Assembly: GCF_030014955.1 (NCBI RefSeq)
Contig: NZ_JAGRPV010000001.1
Span: 2,728,001 to 2,792,000, forward strand
Source of the DNA: Cohnella hashimotonis
GTDB lineage: Bacteria; Bacillota; Bacilli; Paenibacillales; Paenibacillaceae
Length of the DNA: 64,000 bases
Direction of reading: 5' to 3'
The stretch's first letter is position 1. Each line of letters opens with the position of its first letter. A program made the position numbers and the translations under genes. Positions 1 to 7,627 of the stretch are shown here, one piece after another. The notes under the pieces are model-generated. The model saw only the letters and a program-made list of their open reading frames with translations, did not search any database and was not told the DNA's origin.

Positions 1-962
1 TCGGCATTATGGACGAGCTGAAAAAACAGGGCATCGGCATCGTTTTTATCTCGCATCGGCTGCCCGAAGTCAAACAGGTCAGCGACCGGATCACCGTCAT
101 GCGCGACGGCAAGGTCGTGCTGACCGAGCCGGCAACCAAGGTTGAGACCGGAGATATTGTCAGGGCGATGCTCGGCCGCAGCTTCGAGGAGGAATATCCG
201 AAGTCGACGGTTCCGATCGGAGAGACTTTATTCGAGGTCGAGGACATCGCGGCGGGACACCGAGTCAGGGGAGTGAGCTTAAGCGTCAGGCGAGGCGAGA
301 TCGTAGCGGTCGTCGGCCTCGTAGGCGCGGGCAAGACGGAGCTCTCGCGGCTGCTGTTCGGCGCGGACGCCGCCGATCGAGGCCGGGTTAAAATTGCCGG
401 CAAGACGGTAAAGTCAGCGTCGCCGGCGGACGCCGTCCGAGCGGGCATAGCTCTCGTGCCGGAAGAGCGTCGCAAGGAGGGCATCCTGGTCGGCTCGTCG
501 GTCCTTCACAACCTGAGCTTGCCGATTTTGAAGCAGCTCAGCGGCGCTCTTGGCTTTCTCTCCCGTCTTTCGGAGCGGCGGCATGCGGAAGGCATGATCG
601 GGCAGCTGGGCATCCGCACGGCCTCGAGCGGCCAGCTCGTCGGCTATTTAAGCGGGGGCAATCAGCAGAAGGTCGCGATCGGCAAATGGATGGCGACCGA
701 TGCCGAAGTGTTTATGTTCGACGAGCCGACCAAAGGCGTGGACGTCGGCGCGAAGCGCGACATCTTCCGCATCATCGGGGAGCTGGCCGCTGCGGGCAAG
801 GGCGTTCTTTATCTGACCTGCGAATTCGCCGAGGCGCTGGGGCTCGCGGACCGAATTCTCGTGATGTGCGACGGCGCGATCGTCAAGCATTTCGACCGTG
901 ACGGCGTCACGATGGAAGAGCTTCTTTATTACGCGAGCGCAGGCAAGGAGGATCTGGCGTGA
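1..962 (+). CDS. Sugar ABC transporter ATP-binding protein, C-terminal part (RbsA/MglA type)
   Basis: ATPase of a ribose/galactose-type sugar importer. The gene is cut by the left edge, and the reading frame is open from base 3. What is visible is the end of the first nucleotide-binding domain (ISHR switch histidine region) and a full second domain. Counting from the ATG at base 9, the second domain has Walker A GLVGAGKT at residues 103-110, the signature LSGGNQQK, and Walker B with FDEPTKGVDVG. Two fused domains are typical of the RbsA/MglA/XylG family. Its stop overlaps the start of the permease gene, so the two are translationally coupled. The sugar cannot be read from this sequence, and the periplasmic binding protein is not in the window. 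Confidence 0.93.
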   Translation, partial: GIMDELKKQGIGIVFISHRLPEVKQVSDRITVMRDGKVVLTEPATKVETGDIVRAMLGRSFEEEYPKSTVPIGETLFEVEDIAAGHRVRGVSLSVRRGEIVAVVGLVGAGKTELSRLLFGADAADRGRVKIAGKTVKSASPADAVRAGIALVPEERRKEGILVGSSVLHNLSLPILKQLSGALGFLSRLSERRHAEGMIGQLGIRTASSGQLVGYLSGGNQQKVAIGKWMATDAEVFMFDEPTKGVDVGAKRDIFRIIGELAAAGKGVLYLTCEFAEALGLADRILVMCDGAIVKHFDRDGVTMEELLYYASAGKEDLA

Positions 963-1945
963 ACAACCGGCTGTTGCAATTTTCGTACAAATACGGCGCT
1001 CTTATTTTCATCGGGCTCGTCATCTTGTTTTTTTCGCTGCGCAACGAATACTTTTTCACGTATTCGAATCTTGTGGACATTTTGCGCTCGATCTCGATTC
1101 TTACTTTCGTGGCGATCGGCGTGACGATTTCGCTAACGGTGGACGGCTTCGACTTGTCCGTCGGCTCGACCGTATCGTTGACGACGGTCGCAACCGCCAC
1201 GATGATGATCTGGTACGAACTGCCGCTGGCGGTCGTGCTGATCGTGCCCCTGCTCATCGGAGCCGTCGTAGGCCTGCTTAACGCCTTTCTGATCGTCAAG
1301 GTCCGGATTCCCGACCTGTTGGCTACCTTGGCGGTCATGTACATCGTCAGCGGCATTCACAAGACGTATACGAAGGGTTATTCGATTTACAACAACATGC
1401 AGTTCCAGGACGGCACCAAGGCGCCTGGCGTCATGAACCCCGACTTTCTTTGGATCGGCCAAGGCAAGCTGTTCGGCGTTCCCTTCCCGGTCATTTTAAT
1501 GATTCTGGCGGTTATCGGCGCGCATGTGTTTCTTAAATACACGCGCTTCGGCCGACAGACGACGATGACCGGCGGCAACGAGGAGGCTGCGCGTCTGTCC
1601 GGCGTCCGGGTTCGCCGCGTCCGCGCATGGGCTTACGTCGCTTCGGGCGTCTTCGCGGCCATCGGCGGCATATTGTACACCGCACGCGTCGGATCCGGAC
1701 AGATCGACGCCGGAGCGCCGATGCTAATGGATGCCGTCGCGGCCGTGTTCGTCGGCTATTCCGTTTTCGGAGCGGGCCGTCCGAATATCATCGGGACTTT
1801 CGTAGGGGCCGTCCTGACGGGCATTTTGATTAACGGTCTGACGATGCTGCACGTTCAATACTACACCACGGATATCATCAAAGGGGCCGTTCTCGTTCTC
1901 GCGCTGACCGTCACTTTCGTGCATTTAAGCCGCCGCAAGGCGTAA
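959..1945 (+). CDS. Sugar ABC transporter permease (RbsC/BPD_transp_2 family)
   Basis: Membrane-spanning channel subunit that partners the ATPase just upstream. It starts at GTG 959, overlapping the ATPase stop by four bases. The 328-residue length and alternating hydrophobic segments fit the RbsC/XylH family. The motif GFDLSVGS near residue 61 corresponds to the conserved (I/F)DLSVGS segment of these permeases, and the cytoplasmic loop contains [12 protein letters not shown], the usual ATPase-docking stretch of this family. Substrate is unknown. No clear terminator is visible before the HU promoter region that follows. Confidence 0.93.
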   Translation: MNNRLLQFSYKYGALIFIGLVILFFSLRNEYFFTYSNLVDILRSISILTFVAIGVTISLTVDGFDLSVGSTVSLTTVATATMMIWYELPLAVVLIVPLLIGAVVGLLNAFLIVKVRIPDLLATLAVMYIVSGIHKTYTKGYSIYNNMQFQDGTKAPGVMNPDFLWIGQGKLFGVPFPVILMILAVIGAHVFLKYTRFGRQTTMTGGNEEAARLSGVRVRRVRAWAYVASGVFAAIGGILYTARVGSGQIDAGAPMLMDAVAAVFVGYSVFGAGRPNIIGTFVGAVLTGILINGLTMLHVQYYTTDIIKGAVLVLALTVTFVHLSRRKA

Positions 1946-1970
1946 ATAAAGGGTTTGCGCGGCTTTACGC

Positions 1971-2000
1971 TTGCGGCGCCGCCGTTTTCATGTGTATAAT
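1971..2000 (+). promoter_or_regulatory. Candidate sigma-A promoter of the HU gene
   Basis: A perfect -10 box TATAAT lies at 1995-2000. The best -35 is TTGCGG at 1971-1976, giving an 18-base spacer. It sits in the 113-base gap between the ABC permease and the HU start. The weak -35 lowers confidence. Confidence 0.45.
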
Positions 2001-2058
2001 TTTCGTTGAAACGGATAAACAGATACTACGCCAGTTGTCCGTATGGGAGGTGAATGCA

Positions 2059-2331
2059 TTGAACAAGACCGAACTGATCGCGAAGGTTTCCGAGCTTGCC
2101 GACCTTTCCAAGAAGGACGCGACATCCGCGGTGGACGCCGTATTCGACGTCATCTCCGAGGCGCTCCAATCCGGCGATAAGGTACAGCTCGTCGGCTTCG
2201 GCAATTTCGAAGTCCGCGAACGCTCCGCCCGCAAGGGACGGAACCCGCAGACCGGCGACGAGATCGAGATTCCGGCAGGCAAGATCCCCGCGTTCAAGCC
2301 GGGGAAGGCGCTCAAGGACGGAATTAAATAA
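2059..2331 (+). CDS. hup: HU-family DNA-binding protein
   Basis: Small histone-like nucleoid protein that binds and bends DNA as a dimer. I choose the TTG at 2059 (product of 90 residues beginning [10 protein letters not shown]). It has a strong ribosome site GGGAGGTG at 2045-2052 and gives the standard HU length; the longer reading from 1990 would add 23 non-conserved residues. The C-terminal half has the HU signature region, with [23 protein letters not shown] and FKPGK. B. subtilis hbs occupies the same position upstream of mtrB. A strong terminator follows, and a group II intron is inserted immediately after that terminator. Confidence 0.95.
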   Translation: MNKTELIAKVSELADLSKKDATSAVDAVFDVISEALQSGDKVQLVGFGNFEVRERSARKGRNPQTGDEIEIPAGKIPAFKPGKALKDGIK

Positions 2332-2390
2332 TAAGACCTAAGCGTTGGCGCGAGCGATACATATCTTATGCCGCGTACGCTGCGCAAGGG

Positions 2391-2431
2391 AAGCCATCTT
2401 TGCCCCGTTTGACGGGCGAAGATGGCTTTTT
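2391..2431 (+). terminator. Rho-independent terminator of the HU gene and intron target site
   Basis: AAGCCATCTT (2391-2400) pairs perfectly with AAGATGGCTT (2419-2428). The stem continues inward through a GCCC/GGGC-rich part, and five T residues (2427-2431) complete the signal. The next base, 2432, is the first base of the group II intron, so the T-run is the 5' exon of the insertion. Confidence 0.85.
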
Positions 2432-4499
2432 GTGCGCTTGGCAGCGCAACCGACTAACGGGTGAAAGTCCCGCGTACGCCGCGAGGTGGCGGAAGTACAT
2501 AGCAGAGGCGTAGTGCCGGGGCCCGCAAGGGACGGTGCGGAGGATGCCAAGGCAAAACCCGGAACAGGCGGCATACACCAAGTTGGCTGACGGAGCCGGA
2601 TAACCCTGCAAAAGAAGGGTAGTCCTATACCATCCATAGGCTCCGTAAGTTAAGAGGACTGGATTCGGGGGAAAGCCGGTTGACGTGACCCAAGGAGAGC
2701 CCATCGTCTCCGCGCAGAAAGTTTTTTTTTTTTTTGTAGCGGTATCAGAGTTCAAGATCGTGAGGATCAAGAAGGAAGGTACGGACGGTGGGCAGTCAGA
2801 AGAAGGGATAGTAGCGAGAAAGCCTGCCGGAAAGGCCGCAAAGGTAGGTGAATCGGCGTCAGGTCGCCGATGCGTGCCCCGACTCAAAAGGCGGGGACAC
2901 GTGTGAAGCCCGGAACCGTGAAAGAAGCGTGAATGAGGGAAACCATGCGCCAGGCAGGAGCCGGGGAGCTAAGATGTGCGTAGATCCGGGGAATGAACAA
3001 AAGGAGAAGCCGTCTGGGGCGAGTACCGACCGGGACACGGAGATTGCCGCAAGGCTACGAGCCGAGGAACGGGAAGGGAAGGAGAACGAGCATGGAGGGA
3101 CCAAGGCAAGACAAACACGCACACGTAGGAGCTGAAGTGCCAAGCAAACGCAAATGGTACAGCCTCATCGACAAGATTTGGGCGAAGCCAAACCTGGAGG
3201 AAGCGTTCCGGGAGGTCAAGCGAAACCGCGGAGCGGCAGGGATCGATCGCGTGACCGTAAAGGCATACGAATCGAAGCTGGAGCCTAATCTAGAGGGGCT
3301 TCAGCTGGCGCTGCGAAACAAGACTTACCGGTCTAAGCCGGTAAAACGCGTGTATATCCCGAAAGCTGACGGGACGCAAAGACCGCTGGGCATTCCTACC
3401 GTGGAAGACCGAGTCGTGCAAGCGGCGGCAAGGCGTATCATAGAACCCCTATTCGAAGCGCAGTTCAAGGACTGCAGCTATGGATTCCGGCCGGGAAGAA
3501 GCGCGCATATGGCGCTGGCCAACATCCGCAAGGATCTGGAAGCAGGCTACCGGTACGTGATCGACGCCGACCTGAAGTCATACTTTGACACCATCCCGCA
3601 TGAGAAGCTCATTGAAAAGGTGAGAGAGACCATCGTGGACGGCAGTGTACTGCGGTTGCTGGAGAGCTTCCTGAAGGCCGGGATCATGGAAGGCGGCAGC
3701 TTCCACCTGAACGAGACGGGGACGCCGCAGGGCGGGGTGATTAGTCCGCTTTTAGCGAACATCTATCTGCATCCGCTGGACGAAGCGATGACGGCGCGCG
3801 GACACCGAATGACGCGATATGCAGACGACTTCGTCATCTGTTGCAAAACGGCAAAAGGCGCTGAGCGTGTACTGAATTCGGTCGTGGGACTGCTGGAACG
3901 CGAGATGGGACTTATCATACACCCGGAGAAAACGAAAATCGTAAACAGCTACAAGGAAACATTCGTATTCCTGGGTCATGCGTTCAAGCCGGGAAAACGG
4001 ATGGTGCCGTCGGAAAAAGCGATGAAGCGATTCAAAGAACGGGTGAAGGAGATCACGCGAAGAAACCAGACGGTGAAGGTCGAGCAGATCGTGAAGAAGC
4101 GACTAAACCCATACTTGCGGGGATGGGGGAACTACTTTGGGACGGGAGATGTGTTGAGCCGATTCCGAGGACTGGATGCCTGGATTCGAAGACGAATACG
4201 GGCCGTGCAACTAAGGAGTTGGAAGAAAATTCGCAAACTCCACCGGGAAATGAGGAGACGGGGATGGGACAATAAAGATATGCCCGGACTCCGAATGACG
4301 GCCTGGCGGAGCTCGCATTCCACCTATGCCCAATACGCAATGCCAAACGAATGGTTTGCCGAAATCGGACTATGCAGTTTGCTTGAGCGAAGCCAAGAAC
4401 TGCGTCCCCAACGGGGATAAGCACGGAGGAGCCGGATGCGTCGACCCGCATGTCCGGATCTGTGAGAGGCCCATGCAATTGCGCATGGGCCTACTCGAT
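2432..4499 (+). mobile_element. Group II intron, probably bacterial class C
   Basis: Retro-mobile ribozyme of about 2.07 kb. The 5' end is GTGCG at 2432, immediately after the T-run of the HU terminator, which is the hallmark target of class C introns. It contains one ORF (3092-4420) for a reverse transcriptase/maturase. Downstream, a domain V-like hairpin starts at about 4428: an AGC triad, ATGCG pairing CGCAT, a two-base bulge, and CCGG/CCGG. Domain VI follows, with GGCCCATGC pairing GCATGGGCC. The 3' end is read as CTACTCGAT at 4499. In my fold the G of the AGC triad faces an A rather than the usual U, so catalytic competence is uncertain. The exact 3' boundary is inferred from the usual ending of such introns. 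Confidence 0.85.
3092..4420 (+). CDS. ltrA: Group II intron reverse transcriptase/maturase
   Basis: Intron-encoded protein that reverse-transcribes the intron RNA and helps it splice. I choose ATG 3092 (442 residues) because of the upstream GGGAAGGAG; an ATG 33 codons upstream lacks a good ribosome site. Visible RT landmarks are the RPLGIPTVEDRVVQ block, SYGFRPGRSAH, TPQGGVISPLLANIYL and the catalytic YADD at residues 243-246. The maturase/GIIM region follows, with LNPYLRGWGNYFG. There is no C-terminal HNH endonuclease domain, as expected for class C. The ORF is intact with no frameshift. Confidence 0.95.
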   Translation: MEGPRQDKHAHVGAEVPSKRKWYSLIDKIWAKPNLEEAFREVKRNRGAAGIDRVTVKAYESKLEPNLEGLQLALRNKTYRSKPVKRVYIPKADGTQRPLGIPTVEDRVVQAAARRIIEPLFEAQFKDCSYGFRPGRSAHMALANIRKDLEAGYRYVIDADLKSYFDTIPHEKLIEKVRETIVDGSVLRLLESFLKAGIMEGGSFHLNETGTPQGGVISPLLANIYLHPLDEAMTARGHRMTRYADDFVICCKTAKGAERVLNSVVGLLEREMGLIIHPEKTKIVNSYKETFVFLGHAFKPGKRMVPSEKAMKRFKERVKEITRRNQTVKVEQIVKKRLNPYLRGWGNYFGTGDVLSRFRGLDAWIRRRIRAVQLRSWKKIRKLHREMRRRGWDNKDMPGLRMTAWRSSHSTYAQYAMPNEWFAEIGLCSLLERSQELRPQRG

Positions 4500-4681
4500 T
4501 ATTCGTTCGCGCTCCTCGCGAAGCGGCTTCATATTTTGCGATAAAGCGATTTACACGCATCGACACGAATGTTAGTATTTTATCAGACTAGGTATTCCGG
4601 TGGATTTTGTAAAATAATTTCTTCCAGCAGTGGATGATTTTATCGTTTTATAGTATTTTAGATAAAAGGGGCTCAAAGCCA
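4500..4681 (+). promoter_or_regulatory. AT-rich upstream region of the agr-like cassette
   Basis: About 180 bases between the intron end and the membrane-protein gene. It is markedly more AT-rich than its surroundings. The 10-mer TAGTATTTTA occurs twice, at 4573-4582 and 4651-4660. LytTR regulators bind repeated AT-rich elements, so these are candidate sites for the LytTR protein encoded downstream, but no consensus LytTR box or convincing sigma-A promoter could be assigned. Confidence 0.3.
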
Positions 4682-5350
4682 ATGCATTATGTACCATTCA
4701 TAGTAGGAGCCGCCATCGAATGTTTCGGCGTCTTTCTGGTCATGTTTTCCCTTTTCCGATTCCGGCTCAACAGGAGGGCCTTCATCACCGTATCGATCGT
4801 TGCGTTCATGATGAGTCAGGTTTCCTACTTTACGAGATTGAATCCGGAGACCGTGAACCTTTCGACTTATATACAATTTTTTCTGTATGTCATCATTTTG
4901 TGGATTTTGTTTCGGGTCCCGATTTTCTATTCTATCATCATGAATTTTGCAGGCCTTTCTTTGCTAATCGTCGTTCAGGGCGTTACCATCCTCGCTTTGG
5001 GACAATACAACTCGATTTCCGTCGAGACGATCAAGGACGACGAAGCGATCAGCGTATCGGCACAGCTGCTTACATTTATACTCATGTTCGTCGTTGCGAG
5101 AATCATCAAGCGGTTTAACTGGGGTTTCGATTTCGTGCCGACCTCCCGGAGACACGATTTGGAGTTCAAAGGGACCAACGCGACATTGATTGCCGTCATC
5201 ATCTCGGCGATCGTCGCATTTATGGTACTGGCTTACGTATTCAGAAACGAATTCAAAGATTATGTCGTGTATGCGAGTCTTGTATTCATTTTGACATTGC
5301 CGCCGTTTCTCTATATCGCGTTAAGGAAGGACAATGAGGATGCTGCGTAA
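4682..5350 (+). CDS. Multi-pass membrane protein, agr-cassette sensor-like without kinase
   Basis: Integral membrane protein of 222 residues with about six or seven hydrophobic segments and a short cytoplasmic tail. I choose ATG 4682 because AAAAGGGG lies 10 bases upstream; the ATG at 4634 has no ribosome site. The topology recalls the sensor half of AgrC-type receptors, but there is no histidine-phosphorylation or GHKL ATPase domain: the protein ends RKDNEDAA after its last membrane span. It is first in a tight four-gene cassette (overlapping agrB, then agrD-like, then LytTR). By analogy with LytTR regulatory systems such as HdrRM and BrsRM of Streptococcus mutans, it could be a membrane inhibitor or receptor for the LytTR protein. 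Function is inferred from context only. Confidence 0.7.
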   Translation: MHYVPFIVGAAIECFGVFLVMFSLFRFRLNRRAFITVSIVAFMMSQVSYFTRLNPETVNLSTYIQFFLYVIILWILFRVPIFYSIIMNFAGLSLLIVVQGVTILALGQYNSISVETIKDDEAISVSAQLLTFILMFVVARIIKRFNWGFDFVPTSRRHDLEFKGTNATLIAVIISAIVAFMVLAYVFRNEFKDYVVYASLVFILTLPPFLYIALRKDNEDAA

Positions 5351-5864
5351 ATACTCCGAAGGCCTTAACTTCAGGATGACGGAAGCCGGCGTTCAAGCGC
5401 CATCCGCCGACGTCATCGAATACGCGCTCAAGATTATCGTCAACACGGTGCTTATCGCGACGGTTACGATTCTGCTCGGCATCGTAACCGGCGAGCCTGC
5501 GGCTACATTGGCCGTCATCGTTTCCTTTGCGATCCTTCGTCTCGCGACAGGCGGGTATCACCTGCACTCGAATGTCGGCTGCATCGTCGGCTCTACGATC
5601 GTGTTGACATTAATTCCGCACATCCATCTTACGAACGCTTGGTCGCTCGGACTTACCCTTTTCGCTTTCGCCATGGTCGCGATTTTCGCGCCTTCCAACT
5701 TCGACAAATACGCTTGGATCAAGCCTAGACATTATCCGATTCTCAAGGTCATCGGGCTTGCGATCGTCGCTTCGAATCTATGGATCCGATCCGACCTGCT
5801 CGCATTGACCTTTGCGGTTCAGACGCTCCTGCTGCCATTTAAGGAAGGAGGTGAAGAAAAATGA
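5334..5864 (+). CDS. agrB: AgrB-like accessory gene regulator protease
   Basis: Membrane cysteine endopeptidase that trims an AgrD-type precursor and helps form the thiolactone peptide. Counting from ATG 5334, the catalytic region reads RLATGGYHLHSNVGC with His76 and Cys83. The seven-residue His-Cys spacing is that of the AgrB family. Several hydrophobic segments follow, and the length of 176 residues is slightly short of typical AgrB. The ribosome site GGAAGG (5325-5330) is better spaced for the ATG at 5340, so the true start may be two codons downstream. It overlaps the membrane-protein gene by 17 bases and the peptide gene by four. Confidence 0.92.
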   Translation: MRMLRKYSEGLNFRMTEAGVQAPSADVIEYALKIIVNTVLIATVTILLGIVTGEPAATLAVIVSFAILRLATGGYHLHSNVGCIVGSTIVLTLIPHIHLTNAWSLGLTLFAFAMVAIFAPSNFDKYAWIKPRHYPILKVIGLAIVASNLWIRSDLLALTFAVQTLLLPFKEGGEEK

Positions 5865-5983
5865 AAAAACGCGCATACAGTGTCGTAGGTTCCCTGCTCG
5901 TAGCTGTCGCTTCTTTGTTCGCATTCACGGGCTGCTACGTATTCCTGAACAAACCTACAATGCCGAAGGAGCTCCGCAGATGA
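5861..5983 (+). CDS. agrD: AgrD-like cyclic lactone autoinducer precursor peptide (40 aa)
   Basis: A short gene (MKKRAYSVVGSLLVAVASLF, then AFTGCYVFLN, then KPTMPKELRR). Its ATG overlaps the agrB stop, with AAGGAGGTG just upstream at 5844-5852. The architecture is that of AgrD: a basic, hydrophobic N-terminal membrane helix, a single cysteine (Cys25) starting the peptide core, and a charged proline-containing tail ending PKELRR that AgrB would recognise. The ring would be a thiolactone from Cys25 to a residue a few positions on, around Leu29 or Asn30; the exact cut site is not decidable here. The stop overlaps the start of the LytTR gene. Confidence 0.85.
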   Translation: MKKRAYSVVGSLLVAVASLFAFTGCYVFLNKPTMPKELRR

Positions 5984-6360
5984 GCAAATTGATTCCGGTT
6001 TCCATTCGCCGCGGCAAAGAGGTTGAAGTGATCGAGATTCCGCTTGAAGATGTGCTGTTCCAGTTCATCGAGAACGGAATTATCAAGTTTCAGACATCTT
6101 ATGGCGTCTTCAGCCATCTTAGCTCCCTTGAAGAGTTCGACCGCTATTTGTCCGGCGAAGGCTTCCGAAAAGTCGAACGCGGCTATTTGGTGCAGACGGA
6201 AAAAATCCAGCGTTACGACGGCGATCTCGGGCGCGTGTTTTTCGAAGGCGGCATCAGTGCGCCGGTATCCAGGGCCCATCACAAGGACTTGGTCGCCTTC
6301 CTGCGGGAAGGCTCCGAAGCGCCTGCTTACAAACTGAATCTCAAGCCTTCCAAAGCTTAA
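5980..6360 (+). CDS. Stand-alone LytTR DNA-binding protein
   Basis: DNA-binding regulator of 126 residues made almost entirely of one LytTR domain. There is no N-terminal receiver domain, unlike AgrA. I choose ATG 5980 (MSKLIPVSIRRGKEVE), which overlaps the agrD-like stop; the longer frame from 5812 is a shadow of agrB and agrD. LytTR features visible are the EIPLEDVLFQFIENGIIKF strand region, the YGVFSHLSSLEEFDRYL segment, and GFRKVERGYLVQTEKIQRYDG, which matches the conserved F.R.HR.Y.VN...I pattern. Lack of a phospho-acceptor domain and of a kinase gene nearby suggests control by protein-protein contact. Confidence 0.85.
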   Translation: MSKLIPVSIRRGKEVEVIEIPLEDVLFQFIENGIIKFQTSYGVFSHLSSLEEFDRYLSGEGFRKVERGYLVQTEKIQRYDGDLGRVFFEGGISAPVSRAHHKDLVAFLREGSEAPAYKLNLKPSKA

Positions 6361-6368
6361 GATTAATG

Positions 6369-6396
6369 GCCGGCGGCACGCGATTTAGCCGCCGGC
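6369..6396 (+). other. GC-rich hairpin after the LytTR gene
   Basis: GCCGGCGGC (6369-6377) pairs perfectly with GCCGCCGGC (6388-6396). It lies nine bases after the LytTR stop. No T-run follows, so it is not a standard intrinsic terminator; it may stabilise the mRNA 3' end. Confidence 0.35.
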
Positions 6397-6446
6397 TGTC
6401 CGAGCTTGGCAGCCGCAAAAATATTCATAGATCGATGGCGACAAGC

Positions 6447-6476
6447 TTGCAAGCGTAACGTAGAGCGTGATATAAT
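6447..6476 (+). promoter_or_regulatory. Sigma-A promoter of tRNA-Pro
   Basis: TTGCAA (6447-6452), an 18-base spacer and TATAAT (6471-6476). It lies 21 bases before the tRNA gene, in the right place to start transcription a few bases upstream of it. Confidence 0.65.
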
Positions 6477-6497
6477 CACATACGTTCGCTATTATTC

Positions 6498-6574
6498 CGG
6501 GACGTAGCACAGTCTGGTAGCGCGCACCCTTGGGGTGGGTGAGGTCGTGGGTTCGAATCCCGCCGTTCCGACCA
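6498..6574 (+). tRNA. tRNA-Pro (anticodon GGG)
   Basis: 77-base cloverleaf. The acceptor stem CGGGACG pairs with CGTTCCG. The anticodon stem CACCC/GGGTG carries a TTGGGGT loop with anticodon GGG, which reads CCC and CCU. The T arm is GTGGG TTCGAAT CCCGC, and the CCA end is encoded (6572-6574). The D stem GCAC/GCGC has one A-C mismatch. It has its own promoter and terminator. Confidence 0.95.
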
Positions 6575-6594
6575 TTACATACGTGAACATGACT

Positions 6595-6628
6595 GCTTCC
6601 CGCGGCTTTGACCCGGGAAGCCGTTTTT
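6595..6628 (+). terminator. Intrinsic terminator of tRNA-Pro
   Basis: GCTTCCCG (6595-6602) pairs with CGGGAAGC (6614-6621), followed by TTTTT at 6624-6628. It lies 20 bases after the tRNA. Confidence 0.8.
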
Positions 6629-6693
6629 ATTGATAGGGACGCGAATGATGCGTTGCAGGAAGTCGCCAGGCATACGACAAGGAGGCAGTCGAT

Positions 6694-6918
6694 ATGGACT
6701 TACCGATTCAAGCGGATTACATCGTCATCAAGGCCAAAGAGAGCGGCGTGAACGTGATCGGATTGACGCGCGGACAGGATACCCGCTTCCATCACACGGA
6801 GAAGCTGGACAAAGGCGAAGTGCTGATCGCCCAATTCACCGATCATACGTCCGCCATTAAGATCCGAGGCAAAGCCACGGTGCTGACGAAGTACGGAACT
6901 GTCGAGACGGACAACTAA
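6694..6918 (+). CDS. mtrB: Trp RNA-binding attenuation protein TRAP
   Basis: 74-residue RNA-binding protein that forms an 11-subunit ring, binds tryptophan between subunits, and then wraps RNA carrying (G/U)AG repeats. The sequence from [16 protein letters not shown] through [20 protein letters not shown] and [15 protein letters not shown] is that of MtrB, with the RNA-contacting Lys/Arg segments ([17 protein letters not shown]) present. Strong ribosome site AAGGAGG before ATG 6694. In B. subtilis mtrB follows mtrA (GTP cyclohydrolase I); here mtrA is absent from this position. Its expected target is the trp leader at 17.1 kb, where matching repeats are present. Confidence 0.96.
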   Translation: MDLPIQADYIVIKAKESGVNVIGLTRGQDTRFHHTEKLDKGEVLIAQFTDHTSAIKIRGKATVLTKYGTVETDN

Positions 6919-6934
6919 AAGCATGTCTCGGAGA

Positions 6935-6956
6935 GCAGGCATAGCCTGCCCTTTTT
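6935..6956 (+). terminator. Terminator after mtrB
   Basis: GCAGGC (6935-6940), a three-base loop ATA, and GCCTGC (6944-6949), followed by TTTTT (6952-6956). The stem is short but GC-rich. Confidence 0.7.
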
Positions 6957-7008
6957 GTTTATACAATGAAAGGAGCGAAGGCCGGGAGCGGACAAGGGAG
7001 GGATAGCG

Positions 7009-7527
7009 ATGCGTCACTGGTGGAGCGGAATCGCGCTGCTTGCGGCGGGCGTGTGCGTCATCGTGCTGCTTAGTTTGATCCAGCCGGCGCGTACGGAGCA
7101 TCCCCGATCGGACGCGGGAGGCTTGTTCGCCCCGATTCGCAGCGAGCGGCTTGTGGATGAAGGCGTCGTAGACCTCATCGATCCTCTGCCGCTTGCGAAT
7201 GCGCTGAGCCGCGTCAGATGGGAACCCGGCATCCTAAGCGTGGATCTGGCGGTCGCGCCGGGCGCAGGAGGCACTGAAGCGCTGCTGGGGGACATATACG
7301 AATTGTCCAGGGCGTCGTTCGAACGCGTGAATAATGTCAGACAGCTGCTGGTCCGAATCTATATGCCGGAGGACGGACGCAGCGTGCTGCTCGCTTCCGC
7401 AGACGTCAGAGCCTCGGATTGGGCGGCATTGAATGAATCCGTGCAATTCGAAGGGGCGCAGACTTCCCGATTTCACTTGAACTGGACGGCAGCAGGCCGG
7501 GCTTGGCTCGCAAATTTAGCATTTTAA
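7009..7527 (+). CDS. Uncharacterised membrane-anchored protein
   Basis: 172-residue protein I do not recognise. An N-terminal hydrophobic segment (about residues 5-24, GIALLAAGVCVIVLLSLI) looks like a signal anchor, followed by a soluble domain predicted to be extracytoplasmic. Strong ribosome site AAGGGAGGG just before ATG 7009. It lies between mtrB and hepS, a slot occupied by nothing similar in B. subtilis, and precedes a separate hepS promoter candidate. No enzymatic motif is visible. Confidence 0.75.
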   Translation: MRHWWSGIALLAAGVCVIVLLSLIQPARTEHPRSDAGGLFAPIRSERLVDEGVVDLIDPLPLANALSRVRWEPGILSVDLAVAPGAGGTEALLGDIYELSRASFERVNNVRQLLVRIYMPEDGRSVLLASADVRASDWAALNESVQFEGAQTSRFHLNWTAAGRAWLANLAF

Positions 7528-7565
7528 TGAACGTTGGCGCGTCTCATGCGGCACGCAAACGGTTA

Positions 7566-7574
7566 TGTTATAAT
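7566..7574 (+). promoter_or_regulatory. Extended -10 promoter candidate before hepS
   Basis: TGT followed by TATAAT (7569-7574) forms an extended -10 element 53 bases upstream of the hepS ATG. No good -35 hexamer is visible at the right distance, which is tolerated by extended -10 promoters. Confidence 0.4.
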
Positions 7575-7627
7575 TAATAAATTGAAAAAGCGACGACACC
7601 CGCGTTTTGCAATTCCGGAGGCTGAAC

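Noticed and set aside
2685..3135. Small ORFs inside the 5' part of the group II intron
   Set aside because: They cover the structured ribozyme domains I-III and have no protein-like composition.
6369..6396. Hairpin after the LytTR gene as an intrinsic terminator
   Set aside because: No T-run follows; kept only as a hairpin.
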